A stretch of 5,452 bases of DNA from assembly GCA_002746275.1 (NCBI GenBank), contig NVWR01000001.1, positions 398,346 to 403,797 on the forward strand, written 5' to 3'. The position numbers and the translations under genes are program-made. The DNA is from Rhodobiaceae bacterium. Its GTDB lineage: Bacteria > Pseudomonadota > Alphaproteobacteria > Parvibaculales > Parvibaculaceae. Position 1 is the first letter of the stretch. Every line of letters begins with the position of its first letter. Shown in pieces: positions 1-5,452 of the stretch. The notes beneath the pieces are model-generated. The model did not search any database, was not told the origin of the DNA, and saw only the letters and a program-made list of their open reading frames with translations.

Positions 1-1028
1 CCCGGCAACCAAACTTCAATGTCGTAGGTCTTTTGCGCTCCAAACCCCATGTCTCCCGTAGAGAGCACCATGGTGCGGAACGGTAACTCAAGACGCTTCA
101 AAACTTCTTCAGCGCACGACAACATACGTTCATGTTCCGCCGCCGATTGATCCGGCGTGGTCACACTCACCAGTTCTACTTTCGAAAACTGGTGTTGACG
201 GATCATGCCGCGTGTGTCCCGGCCTGCAGAGCCTGCTTCAGAACGAAAACAGGTTGTGAAGGCCGTCATACGAAGTGGCAGTTCTTCTTCCGACAAGATG
301 CTTTCGCGGACCAGATTGGTAAGCGGCACTTCCGCTGTCGGGATCAGCCAGAAACCATCTTCTGTTTTAAACGCATCTTCCGCAAACTTCGGCAACTGGT
401 TGGTACCGAACATCGCCTCATCACGCACCAGCAAAGGAGGGGAAATTTCCTGATATCCAAATTCAGTGGTGTGAAGGTCGAGCATGAAATTTCCGACCGC
501 GCGTTCCAACCGTGCAAGTTGGCGCCGCAACACAACAAACCGGGAGCCAGACAATTTTGCCGCCGTTTCAAAATCCATCAGACCGAGCGCCTCGCCAATA
601 TCGAAATGCTCCTTGGCTTCGAAATTGTACTGACGCGGCTCTCCCACCCTGTGACGCTCTACATTCGCTTCCTCATCATCACCGATTGGCACATCATCAT
701 TTGGTCGGTTGGGCAAGGCGGAGAGAAGATCCAACAACGCAGCATCGATCTGACGCTGATCTTCCTCACCAGTCTGGATTTTTGACTTGAGATCAGCGAC
801 CTCCACCATCAGCGCCTCGGCTGCTTCGTTGTCGCCTTTGCCCTTGGCCGCCCCAATTTTTTTGGAAGCCGCGTTGCGTTTGGACTGAGCGTCCTGCATG
901 GCGGCCACGATTTCGCGGCGCTTCCCATCCAGCTCCAAAACGCGAGCCGACTGAGGCTCAACGCCCCGTTTGGCAAGGCCAGCATCAAAGTCCTGAGGAT
1001 TGTCACGGATGAGTTTTATATCGAACAT
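1..1028 (-). CDS. serS: Seryl-tRNA synthetase, 3' end off the window
   Basis: Cytoplasmic class II aminoacyl-tRNA synthetase that activates serine with ATP and charges tRNA-Ser (and tRNA-Sec where present). 342 full codons are visible; the family is usually about 420-430 residues, so the C-terminal part with class II motif 3 is missing to the left. It starts with the typical [11 protein letters not shown]. Residues about 27-105 are the charged, Lys/Glu-rich coiled-coil tRNA-binding arm. The catalytic domain shows [10 protein letters not shown] at 105-114, a serine-site TAEVPLTN at 231-238, and motif 2 around 261-286 ([14 protein letters not shown], then [10 protein letters not shown]). The end, [16 protein letters not shown], is also typical. 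The ATG at 1028 is preceded by AAGGG five bases upstream. The gene follows tatC by 131 bases on the same strand, so it may be co-transcribed or have its own promoter; I found no convincing promoter in the gap. No reading-frame damage is seen. Confidence 0.98.
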   Translation of the reverse strand, partial: MFDIKLIRDNPQDFDAGLAKRGVEPQSARVLELDGKRREIVAAMQDAQSKRNAASKKIGAAKGKGDNEAAEALMVEVADLKSKIQTGEEDQRQIDAALLDLLSALPNRPNDDVPIGDDEEANVERHRVGEPRQYNFEAKEHFDIGEALGLMDFETAAKLSGSRFVVLRRQLARLERAVGNFMLDLHTTEFGYQEISPPLLVRDEAMFGTNQLPKFAEDAFKTEDGFWLIPTAEVPLTNLVRESILSEEELPLRMTAFTTCFRSEAGSAGRDTRGMIRQHQFSKVELVSVTTPDQSAAEHERMLSCAEEVLKRLELPFRTMVLSTGDMGFGAQKTYDIEVWLP

Positions 1029-1150
1029 GGAGACCCTTGGTCAGCAACGAGGAAGGACGGCGGCGCACTGCGAATCAGCACTCTGAACCATCAAAATAAT
1101 GCGAGGTCTGTATACGCGGATGGCCCAAATCCGTCTAGCTGAGGACCCGT

Positions 1151-1171
1151 TCAGGCGGCTTAGTCGCCTGA
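1151..1171 (-). other. Inverted repeat spanning the tatC stop codon
   Basis: Seven-base arms TCAGGCG and CGCCTGA flank a seven-base loop that contains the tatC stop codon TAA. The hairpin would form in the tatC mRNA end. No run of U follows, so it is not a standard intrinsic terminator. It could protect the 3' end of the transcript, mildly attenuate read-through into serS, or be chance in GC-rich DNA. A second, weaker 5-bp stem (CGGAT/ATCCG, 1117-1133) lies just downstream in the transcript. Confidence 0.35.
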
Positions 1172-1969
1172 TCCAGGCTCGTCTGCCGCCGCCTCTGCTG
1201 CTTTGTCCTCACGGCGGCGTCTCTCGATCAGCGCCACCGACAGGATCGAAATCTCATAGAGGAGCAGCGTCGGAATACCGAGCCCAACCTGACTGATAAT
1301 GTCGGGAGGCGTGAGGACAGCAGCAACACCAAAGACGATCACCACAGCATATTTCCGACCCTTGCGAAGCTGTGCAGCTGTAACCAGCCCTGCCCGTCCA
1401 AGCAATGTCATCAGAACCGGAAGCTGGAAGCACAGGCCAAACGCAAAAATAAGCGTCATGATGAGCCCGAGATATTCGCTCACCCGGGGCAACAGCTCGA
1501 TCGCGGCTCTGCCATCTCCCCCCGGTTGCTCCATGCCGATGAAAAATTCCAGCGCCAGCGGCATGATCAGGAAATAGACCAGCGACGCGCCCAGCAAAAA
1601 TAGGATTGGTGTCGCCAACAAAAACGGTAAAAATGCACCGCGTTCATTCTTATAAAGGCCGGGCGCCACAAACATATAAATCTGGCTCGCCAGCACAGGA
1701 AACGCAAAGAACAACGCTCCAAACAATGCCAGTTTGAGTTGCGTGAAGAAGAATTCCTGGGGAGCGGTAAAAATCAGTCTGAGATTTGTTTTATCCCCGG
1801 CAGCCGTTTCAAACGGGACCAGCAACACACGGAAAATGTCATCTGCGAAGTAGAAACAGACCACAAAGGTGACGGCGATCGCAGCGAAGGAATAGAGCAA
1901 TCGTTGACGAAGCTCGACCAGGTGCTCAAGCAAGGGCGCGCGGGAGGCGTCAATATCCTCAGTGGTCAT
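1160..1969 (-). CDS. tatC: Sec-independent protein translocase subunit TatC
   Basis: Polytopic inner-membrane core of the twin-arginine translocase; with TatB it binds the RR signal peptide of folded precursors and recruits TatA. The 269 residues match the usual length. The cytoplasmic N-terminus carries LLEHLVELRQR (13-23); E19 and R21 correspond by motif to E. coli E15 and R17 in the signal-peptide site. Next come FTAPQEFF (67-74) in the first periplasmic part, VAPGLYKNER (101-110, with E109 matching E. coli E103), and VLTPPDIISQ (218-227). About six hydrophobic segments are visible, near 25-45, 75-100, 113-138, 162-190, 206-220 and 228-246. The tail after ERRRREDK is Ala/Glu-rich and cytoplasmic. 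The start ATG overlaps the tatB stop in ATGA, which suggests translational coupling, and AAGGA lies nine bases upstream inside tatB. No key residue appears to be missing. Confidence 0.98.
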   Translation of the reverse strand: MTTEDIDASRAPLLEHLVELRQRLLYSFAAIAVTFVVCFYFADDIFRVLLVPFETAAGDKTNLRLIFTAPQEFFFTQLKLALFGALFFAFPVLASQIYMFVAPGLYKNERGAFLPFLLATPILFLLGASLVYFLIMPLALEFFIGMEQPGGDGRAAIELLPRVSEYLGLIMTLIFAFGLCFQLPVLMTLLGRAGLVTAAQLRKGRKYAVVIVFGVAAVLTPPDIISQVGLGIPTLLLYEISILSVALIERRRREDKAAEAAADEPGSGD

Positions 1970-2388
1970 TGCGCAGCATCCTTAGCCACAGGAGTGGTTT
2001 CTTCTGTATCGGAAGATTGGGGGGCCGGTTCCGCCTCAATTGCTGCCGCTTCGGCCGCGTCCGCGACCATATCGTCCGGCAATCCGGCGAGCGGTTTTTC
2101 GGGTTCTTTCAGGGCTTTGCCAACCGCGTCTAGCGGATGAGTGATCGCGTCCTTAACGGCAGAAATGGGATTGTTTATCTTCATGTCGTTGATCTGCTGG
2201 CGCAACTCATCCAGCTCACTCTCACGCGCCATCTCGTCAAAACTGCGTTGAAACTCTCTGGCGGCCGCGCGCATCTTGGCTGTGTATTGACCAATTTTCC
2301 GCATCATGCGCGGCAAATCCTTCGGCCCCACCACAATAATGGCAAGGGCAGCAAGCAATAGAAGTTCGGTCCAGCCGATATCGAACAT
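1966..2388 (-). CDS. tatB: Sec-independent protein translocase subunit TatB
   Basis: Single-pass membrane protein that forms the TatBC receptor for twin-arginine signal peptides. Of 140 residues, the N-terminus MFDIGWTELLLL is the TatB signature, with the conserved Glu at position 8 inside the membrane segment (about 5-20). The hinge GPKDLP (21-26) leads into an amphipathic helix (about 27-65) rich in Arg, Lys and Glu. The remaining tail, about 75 residues, is Ala/Pro/Glu-rich and probably disordered, as is normal for TatB. It is told apart from TatA by FDIGW, the Glu at 8 and GPKDLP in place of FGRGK. GAGG sits four bases before the ATG. It lies 29 bases after tatA and overlaps tatC by four bases, consistent with one tatABC transcript. 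Confidence 0.97.
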   Translation of the reverse strand: MFDIGWTELLLLAALAIIVVGPKDLPRMMRKIGQYTAKMRAAAREFQRSFDEMARESELDELRQQINDMKINNPISAVKDAITHPLDAVGKALKEPEKPLAGLPDDMVADAAEAAAIEAEPAPQSSDTEETTPVAKDAAQ

Positions 2389-2417
2389 GAGCCCTCAAAT
2401 CCTCAAACGCGAACAGC

Positions 2418-2654
2418 TCAGTTCGCCGCCGTTTTGTCTTTGCTGGCTTCGCTCGTCTGGTTGGGCGACTGCGCATTGATCGTTTTTGGGTCAGCCGACG
2501 CATTCGTTGACTGATCGTCGTCGCTCATGCCGGAGCGAAAGCTCTTAATGCCCTTTGCGACGTCGCCCATCAATTCTGAGATTTTGCCACGACCGAACAG
2601 TAAAACGACCAAAACCAAAACAATGATGATTTGCCACGGACCAATCTGTCCCAT
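2418..2654 (-). CDS. tatA: Sec-independent protein translocase subunit TatA
   Basis: Small membrane protein that oligomerises at TatBC to form the pathway for folded proteins. Its 78 residues are within the usual range. The N-terminus MGQIGPWQ precedes one hydrophobic helix (about 8-20, Ile/Val/Leu only), then the diagnostic FGRGK (20-24) and the amphipathic helix [19 protein letters not shown] (25-43). The tail from 44 is Asp/Ser/Thr/Asn-rich and probably unstructured. The ATG is supported by GGAG seven bases upstream (2662-2665). It is first of tatA-tatB-tatC and separated from scpB by 150 bases, so it may have its own promoter or depend on read-through past the hairpin at 2672-2688. TatE is a theoretical alternative, but the position beside tatB and tatC makes TatA the call. 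Confidence 0.97.
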   Translation of the reverse strand: MGQIGPWQIIIVLVLVVLLFGRGKISELMGDVAKGIKSFRSGMSDDDQSTNASADPKTINAQSPNQTSEASKDKTAAN

Positions 2655-2671
2655 TCTAATTCTCCAAAACC

Positions 2672-2688
2672 GTGAGCGAAACGCTCAC
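2672..2688 (-). other. Perfect hairpin just upstream of the tatA ribosome binding site
   Basis: In the tatA-sense strand GTGAGCG, a TTT loop and CGCTCAC form a perfect 7-bp stem. Two G and four T follow, and then the tatA GGAG begins, six bases after the stem. The short T run makes it terminator-like but not a strong intrinsic terminator. Possible roles are partial termination between scpB and tatA, a 5' stabiliser after processing, or control of access to the ribosome binding site. It is the clearest secondary-structure element in the window, but its function is inference. Confidence 0.5.
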
Positions 2689-2725
2689 TCATGTGCACGC
2701 CTCAGTTTCTCAGGTTTATCACTGT

Positions 2726-2754
2726 ATATCAATGATTTACGCCGATTTCCTCAA
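2726..2754 (-). promoter_or_regulatory. tatA: Weak candidate sigma-70-type promoter for tatABC
   Basis: In the coding direction TTGAGG (2749-2754) and TGATAT (2726-2731) are separated by 17 bases. The -35 part matches TTGACA at four of six positions, but the -10 part matches TATAAT at only three. A nearby TATACA at 2723-2728 is a better hexamer with a poorer 20-base spacing. The stretch is AT-rich compared with its surroundings and lies about 70-100 bases before tatA, a reasonable place for a promoter. The call is tentative. Confidence 0.2.
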
Positions 2755-2763
2755 CAAATGGGC

Positions 2764-2778
2764 CTTTCCCTGGGAAAG
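2764..2778. repeat. 15-base palindrome between scpB and tatA
   Basis: CTTTCCC and GGGAAAG flank a single central base, a perfect dyad with seven-base half-sites. It lies 27 bases after the scpB stop codon and just upstream of the weak candidate tatA promoter. As RNA it would make only a short stem with the inner bases forming the loop, and no T run follows, so it looks more like a protein-binding dyad than a terminator. I do not recognise it as the operator of a known regulator. Chance cannot be excluded. Confidence 0.35.
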
Positions 2779-2804
2779 TACAAGAGGCCGCTGATGAGGG
2801 GGCA

Positions 2805-3590
2805 TCACGCCTCCGTGTCTTCCTCAGTAGCCTCTTCGAGGTGAACGTCCTGAGCCTGACCGTATTCTTCCGACGTCTCTTCATCGTCGCTGAAATCACC
2901 GTCACCGTCACCGCCATCAGCGGAAGGAACCGGTACCACAAAATCGGCAGGAAGATTGGCTTCCAGAAGACCCGCCGCGCGCAACTCATCATGCCCCGGC
3001 AAGTCACCCACACTTTCCAGCCCAAAGTGCACGAGGAATTCTTCCGTCGTGCCATAGGTAACCGGGCGTCCAGGAGTGCGCCGACGACCGCGCAACCGAA
3101 CCCAGCTGGTTTCCATCAACACATCAATTGTGCCCTTGGAAACGCTCACACCGCGAATTTCTTCAATTTCAGCCCGCGTTACTGGCTGGTGATAGGAAAT
3201 GATGGCGAGTGTTTCCATGGCAGCGCGCGACAGGCGGCGCTGCTTGATTGCCTCACGCTCCATCAAAAAGGCGAGGTCTTCCGCTGTCCGGAACATCCAC
3301 TTATCCGCCAGCCGAACCAGATTGACACCCCTCATCTCGTAGAGCTTCTGCAGATCTTCGATCAGGGCACCTACATCCGCCCCATCAGGGAGGCGCGCAG
3401 CGATGCTATCGATGTCGAGAGGCTCGGCTGCCGCAAACAGCAGTGCTTCTGTCATCCGTAGCTGTGCTGCATGATTTTCGGTCGACGGGAACGGCGTTAC
3501 ATTGTCCGTCGATGCCTCCTCGGCACTCTCAGCTTCTGCCACTTCATCCTCGGGTTCTTCAGCGATCTCGCTTACCTGCTCGTCCATCAT
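2805..3590 (-). CDS. scpB: Segregation and condensation protein B (ScpB)
   Basis: Non-SMC subunit of bacterial condensin; two ScpB copies hold the central part of the ScpA kleisin, and the complex compacts and segregates the chromosome. The 261 residues contain two winged-helix parts: roughly 42-110 (RMTEALLFAAAEPLD, then LIEDLQKLYEMRGVNLVRL) and 119-192, the latter with the family hallmark LSRAAMETLAIISYHQPVTR (120-139), EIEEIRGV (141-148) and RTPGRPVTYGTTEEFLVHFGL (171-191). Both ends are acidic and low in complexity: residues 1-30 and about 224-261 are rich in Glu, Asp, Ser and Ala. It begins three bases after scpA. Two ATG codons are adjacent (3590 and 3587); AGGAG inside the end of scpA is a rather distant 12 bases from the first, so either ATG may be used. 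Co-translation with scpA is likely. Confidence 0.96.
   Translation of the reverse strand: MMDEQVSEIAEEPEDEVAEAESAEEASTDNVTPFPSTENHAAQLRMTEALLFAAAEPLDIDSIAARLPDGADVGALIEDLQKLYEMRGVNLVRLADKWMFRTAEDLAFLMEREAIKQRRLSRAAMETLAIISYHQPVTRAEIEEIRGVSVSKGTIDVLMETSWVRLRGRRRTPGRPVTYGTTEEFLVHFGLESVGDLPGHDELRAAGLLEANLPADFVVPVPSADGGDGDGDFSDDEETSEEYGQAQDVHLEEATEEDTEA
2896..2913 (-). repeat. scpB: Three-unit hexanucleotide repeat in scpB
   Basis: Three tandem copies of TCACCG (plus strand) encode Gly-Asp repeats (residues about 227-232) in the acidic C-terminal tail of ScpB. The unit length is a multiple of three, so copy-number change would shorten or lengthen the tail without a frameshift. It is a minor low-complexity feature. 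Confidence 0.6.
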
Positions 3591-3593
3591 GGT

Positions 3594-4505
3594 CTAGTTA
3601 TTCTCCTGAACCGGTGGCTCGGTTTCCAAATCAGTATCCAGATCACCGTCATCACGGGGTGTCTGACGTTTACGCACGAAGAGTTGGGTAAAAGGCTCTG
3701 CCTGCTGGACCTCCAAATGTCCGTCCCGCGTCAACTCAAGTGTCGCGCTAAATGTGCTGGCAACCGCCGAGCGACGTTCTTTGCCGCTGGTGTAGCCCTC
3801 CGGCAAAAACGCATCAATGGCACCCCAATCGAGCATCATGCCCATCATTTTTTCCAACCGCTTCCGCGCCTGATCAATGGCAAAAACCGGCAGACGCTTG
3901 AATACCATTGTGGTCGGGGCCAGAGCCTTGATGCGCTCTTGAGAATAGGCCTTCAGAAGATCGTAGAGCGTCCCGGTGTAAACACTTGTTCGGTTTACCC
4001 GAATGCCCTCTGGCGCACCGCGCTGAAAGACGTGAACACCCATCCGGAGGCGTCCCATCAGCGCGGCAGCAGAATTGCGCATGGCTTCGAGGCGTTGCAG
4101 TTGGAACGCCAGGCGCGCGGCCATCTCTTCGCCACTTGGTCCTTCTTCTTCGTCGGGAGGAGGAAGCAGAAGCTTCGACTTGAGGAAGGCAAGCCAGGCC
4201 GCCATGACCAGATAATCTGCTGCAAGGTCGAGCTCTAACCGCTGAGCGTTGTTGATAAATTCGAGATACTGTTCAGCGAGCGGGAGGATGGCAATCTTGG
4301 CCAGATCGACCTTCTGCGACCGCGCAAGCGCCAATAGGACATCCAACGGTCCTTCAAAACCGTCAACGTCGATAACCAACGAGGTGCTGTCACCTTGAGG
4401 TTCGGTACGCGCGCCACCTTCTTCAAACGCATCGGCGGCCACCGCGTCGTTGTCAGAGCCCATTGGCTCGACTGTCTCGGCAGCAGGTTGAACTGTTTCC
4501 GTCAT
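3594..4505 (-). CDS. scpA: Segregation and condensation protein A (ScpA, kleisin)
   Basis: Kleisin subunit that bridges the SMC heads and binds ScpB to form the bacterial condensin, acting on the nucleoid. 303 residues from the chosen ATG at 4505. After an acidic, Ala/Glu-rich leader (1-42) comes the kleisin N-terminal signature VDGFEGPLDVLLALARSQKV (47-66), then LAADYLVMAAWLAFLKSKLL (94-113), a variable middle, and the C-terminal winged helix at about 242-280 (RRSAVASTFSATLELTRDGH), which binds the SMC head. The tail is Asp/Glu-rich. The frame stays open upstream to a TTG at 4529 but meets a stop at 4530-4532; the ATG (MTETVQPAAE) has a weak GGGAA before it, whereas the TTG has no visible binding site, so ATG is preferred. 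scpB begins three bases after its stop. smc itself is not in this window. Confidence 0.96.
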   Translation of the reverse strand: MTETVQPAAETVEPMGSDNDAVAADAFEEGGARTEPQGDSTSLVIDVDGFEGPLDVLLALARSQKVDLAKIAILPLAEQYLEFINNAQRLELDLAADYLVMAAWLAFLKSKLLLPPPDEEEGPSGEEMAARLAFQLQRLEAMRNSAAALMGRLRMGVHVFQRGAPEGIRVNRTSVYTGTLYDLLKAYSQERIKALAPTTMVFKRLPVFAIDQARKRLEKMMGMMLDWGAIDAFLPEGYTSGKERRSAVASTFSATLELTRDGHLEVQQAEPFTQLFVRKRQTPRDDGDLDTDLETEPPVQENN

Positions 4506-4595
4506 TAAAGTCAGCGTTTCCCAAATCAATCAGTGGAGCCAGCCCATCACAATTGTCACGATAAGTGTCATGACGGGACGTCCGGCGGTTGCCCC

Positions 4596-4601
4596 ATTAT
4601 A
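4596..4601 (-). promoter_or_regulatory. scpA: Possible -10 element upstream of scpA
   Basis: A perfect TATAAT lies in the coding strand of the nagZ-scpA gap, about 90 bases before the scpA ATG. The region 16-18 bases upstream gives only poor -35 matches (for example TATTCT), and part of it falls in the inverted repeat at 4618-4635. It could be the -10 box of an internal promoter for scpAB, perhaps activator-dependent. A lone hexamer can also occur by chance. Confidence 0.3.
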
Positions 4602-4617
4602 CCGCCTGAGAGGAAAC

Positions 4618-4635
4618 GAGAATACGCCGATTCTC
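4618..4635. repeat. Small inverted repeat in the nagZ-scpA gap
   Basis: Six-base arms GAGAAT and ATTCTC surround a six-base loop, starting 15 bases after the nagZ stop. In the coding direction only a mixed pyrimidine stretch follows, so it is a poor intrinsic terminator. It occupies the approximate -35 area of the TATAAT at 4596-4601 and could be a regulator site, a weak nagZ 3' hairpin, or chance. Confidence 0.3.
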
Positions 4636-4650
4636 CCGCTGGCCGCCGCT

Positions 4651-5452
4651 TTAAGATGCGACAAGCGTCGAAAACCGCTGCAGGGATTTCTCCAGGTCCA
4701 GCGCACCCGGCTGTTTGTTCGTCAAAAGCGCCTTTTCCGCCCTTTCCAGAGCGTCTCCGGCGAGGGTTGGGACCTCTGGGGCTATTTCCGCCATTTCAGC
4801 CGGATCGCCATTGCAGTGCAAAATCAGATCACATCCCGCAGTAATAGAGGCGCGTGCGCGCTCCCCCAATCCCCCGTCCAGCGCCTGCATGGACAGATCG
4901 TCTGACATCAGACATCCGGCAAACCCGATTTCACCGCGAATAACATCTTCAATGACGCAGCGGCTCGTGGTCGCAGGGCGGTCTGCATCAATCGCGCTGT
5001 AAATCACGTGCGCGGTCATGGCCAGTGGTGCATCGCTAAATGCTTTGAACGGTGCAAAATCGGTCCCGGAAAGCACGTCCCGTGTCGCATCAACAATCGG
5101 AAGGCTTTTGTGGCTGTCGACGCCGGCCCGTCCATGCCCAGGAATATGCTTGATCACCGGCAGAACACCACCAGCAAGCAGTCCCCGGGATGCCGCTCTC
5201 GCAAGGGCTGCAATCACCTCAACGGTCTCACCGTATGCCCGATCTCCAATAACGTCATGTGCACCAGACACAGGCACATCGAGCACCGGCAGGCAGTCCA
5301 CATCAATGCCCAAGCCCAGAAGCTCCTCAGCAATCAGGCGTCCGCCAAGCTCTGCAGCTTCCAGGCCCAGCTCTTTGTCTTCTAGATAAAGCTCACCATA
5401 ACGACGCCCCGGTGGATAAGAGCGCCAATGCGGTGGCCTGAGCCGCGCAACC
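4651..5452 (-). CDS. nagZ: Beta-N-acetylhexosaminidase NagZ (GH3), 5' end off the window
   Basis: Cytoplasmic glycoside hydrolase family 3 enzyme that removes GlcNAc from GlcNAc-anhydroMurNAc peptides during peptidoglycan recycling. In bacteria with AmpG/AmpR/AmpC its products also signal beta-lactamase induction. 266 residues are visible; with a usual length near 335-350, roughly 70-80 N-terminal residues are off the right edge, and the frame stays open to the edge. Visible motifs, numbered from the first full codon: RLRPPHW (4-9, normally just after a QEGGR motif), the substrate-binding KHIPGHG (101-107), the catalytic-loop DSH (112-114), where the His and Asp form the NagZ acid/base pair, LAMTAHV (143-149), and SDDLSM (183-188) with the nucleophile Asp at 184. 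The C-terminus is short, as in single-domain NagZ. It lies 145 bases before scpA on the same strand; the TAA stop is at 4651-4653. Confidence 0.97.
   Translation of the reverse strand, partial: VARLRPPHWRSYPPGRRYGELYLEDKELGLEAAELGGRLIAEELLGLGIDVDCLPVLDVPVSGAHDVIGDRAYGETVEVIAALARAASRGLLAGGVLPVIKHIPGHGRAGVDSHKSLPIVDATRDVLSGTDFAPFKAFSDAPLAMTAHVIYSAIDADRPATTSRCVIEDVIRGEIGFAGCLMSDDLSMQALDGGLGERARASITAGCDLILHCNGDPAEMAEIAPEVPTLAGDALERAEKALLTNKQPGALDLEKSLQRFSTLVAS

Noticed and set aside
132..785. 217-codon open frame on the plus strand
   Set aside because: It lies antisense to serS, whose minus-strand translation is an unmistakable SerS with coiled-coil arm and motif 2. The plus-strand product is rich in Arg, His, Phe and Cys and shows no domain.
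1029..1159. A promoter for serS in the tatC-serS gap
   Set aside because: TATACA and CATTAT hexamers are present, but none has an acceptable -35 at 16-18 bases, so no promoter is called.
2672..2688. Calling the tatA-upstream hairpin a definite intrinsic terminator
   Set aside because: The following T run is only four bases and is preceded by two G, and the stem is short, so termination strength is uncertain. It is listed as a hairpin of unknown role.
2574..2693. Minus-strand frame starting [13 protein letters not shown] and reading over the tatA start out of frame
   Set aside because: It runs into the tatA coding sequence in a different frame, with no ribosome binding site and a Trp/Phe-rich shifted product.
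2729..3055. 108-codon minus-strand frame overlapping the end of scpB and the gap
   Set aside because: It is a shifted frame inside scpB, very rich in Arg and Lys. scpB explains the sequence to its stop codon, and no remnant gene is evident in the gap.
2841..3461. 206-codon open frame on the plus strand
   Set aside because: It is antisense to scpB, which is clearly coding. The product has no recognisable motif and no good ribosome binding site.
3471..4238. 255-codon open frame on the plus strand
   Set aside because: It runs antisense across the start of scpB and most of scpA. Its composition looks like a reverse-complement shadow and it matches no family I know.
4533..4905. Overlapping plus-strand frames of about 100 codons over the nagZ end and the nagZ-scpA gap
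   Set aside because: They are mostly antisense to nagZ, the two frames exclude each other, and neither has a supported start or domain.
1..5452. A new defence, mobile or biosynthetic system
   Set aside because: All seven genes are recognised housekeeping genes filling almost the entire window. There are no transposase, integrase, toxin, CRISPR or unknown genes and no composition break.

Overview
The window is a housekeeping gene cluster in which every convincing gene lies on the minus strand. In transcription order, from high to low coordinates, it reads nagZ (5' end off the window), scpA, scpB, tatA, tatB, tatC, serS (3' end off the window). This order, especially scpAB followed directly by tatABC and serS with nagZ ahead of them, is one I know from Alphaproteobacteria. 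The protein sequences fit that origin: there is an SMC-ScpAB type condensin rather than MukBEF, TatA and TatB are separate and canonical, and SerS is of the bacterial type. Base composition is moderately GC-rich. I cannot name a genus.

Layout. 4651-5452 holds most of nagZ, a family GH3 beta-N-acetylglucosaminidase of peptidoglycan recycling. A 145-base gap (4506-4650) contains a perfect TATAAT hexamer and a small inverted repeat on the coding side, and may hold a promoter for the genes downstream. scpA (3594-4505) and scpB (2805-3590) are almost contiguous and encode the kleisin and winged-helix subunits of the chromosome-organising condensin. A second gap (2655-2804, 150 bases) carries a 15-base palindrome and a perfect 7-bp hairpin that ends just before the tatA ribosome binding site. 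tatA (2418-2654), tatB (1966-2388) and tatC (1160-1969) follow as a compact set with an ATGA overlap between tatB and tatC, and encode the full twin-arginine translocase. After a 131-base gap, serS (seryl-tRNA synthetase) runs off the left edge.

The genes do not form one pathway. They are a conserved growth-related neighbourhood of wall recycling, chromosome segregation, folded-protein export and tRNA charging. I see no mobile element, CRISPR array, tRNA, rRNA or phage gene, and no evidence for a new multi-gene system. The points that deserve a second look are small: the hairpin and palindrome before tatA, the possible promoter and mini-ORF before scpA, and the unresolved scpA start.
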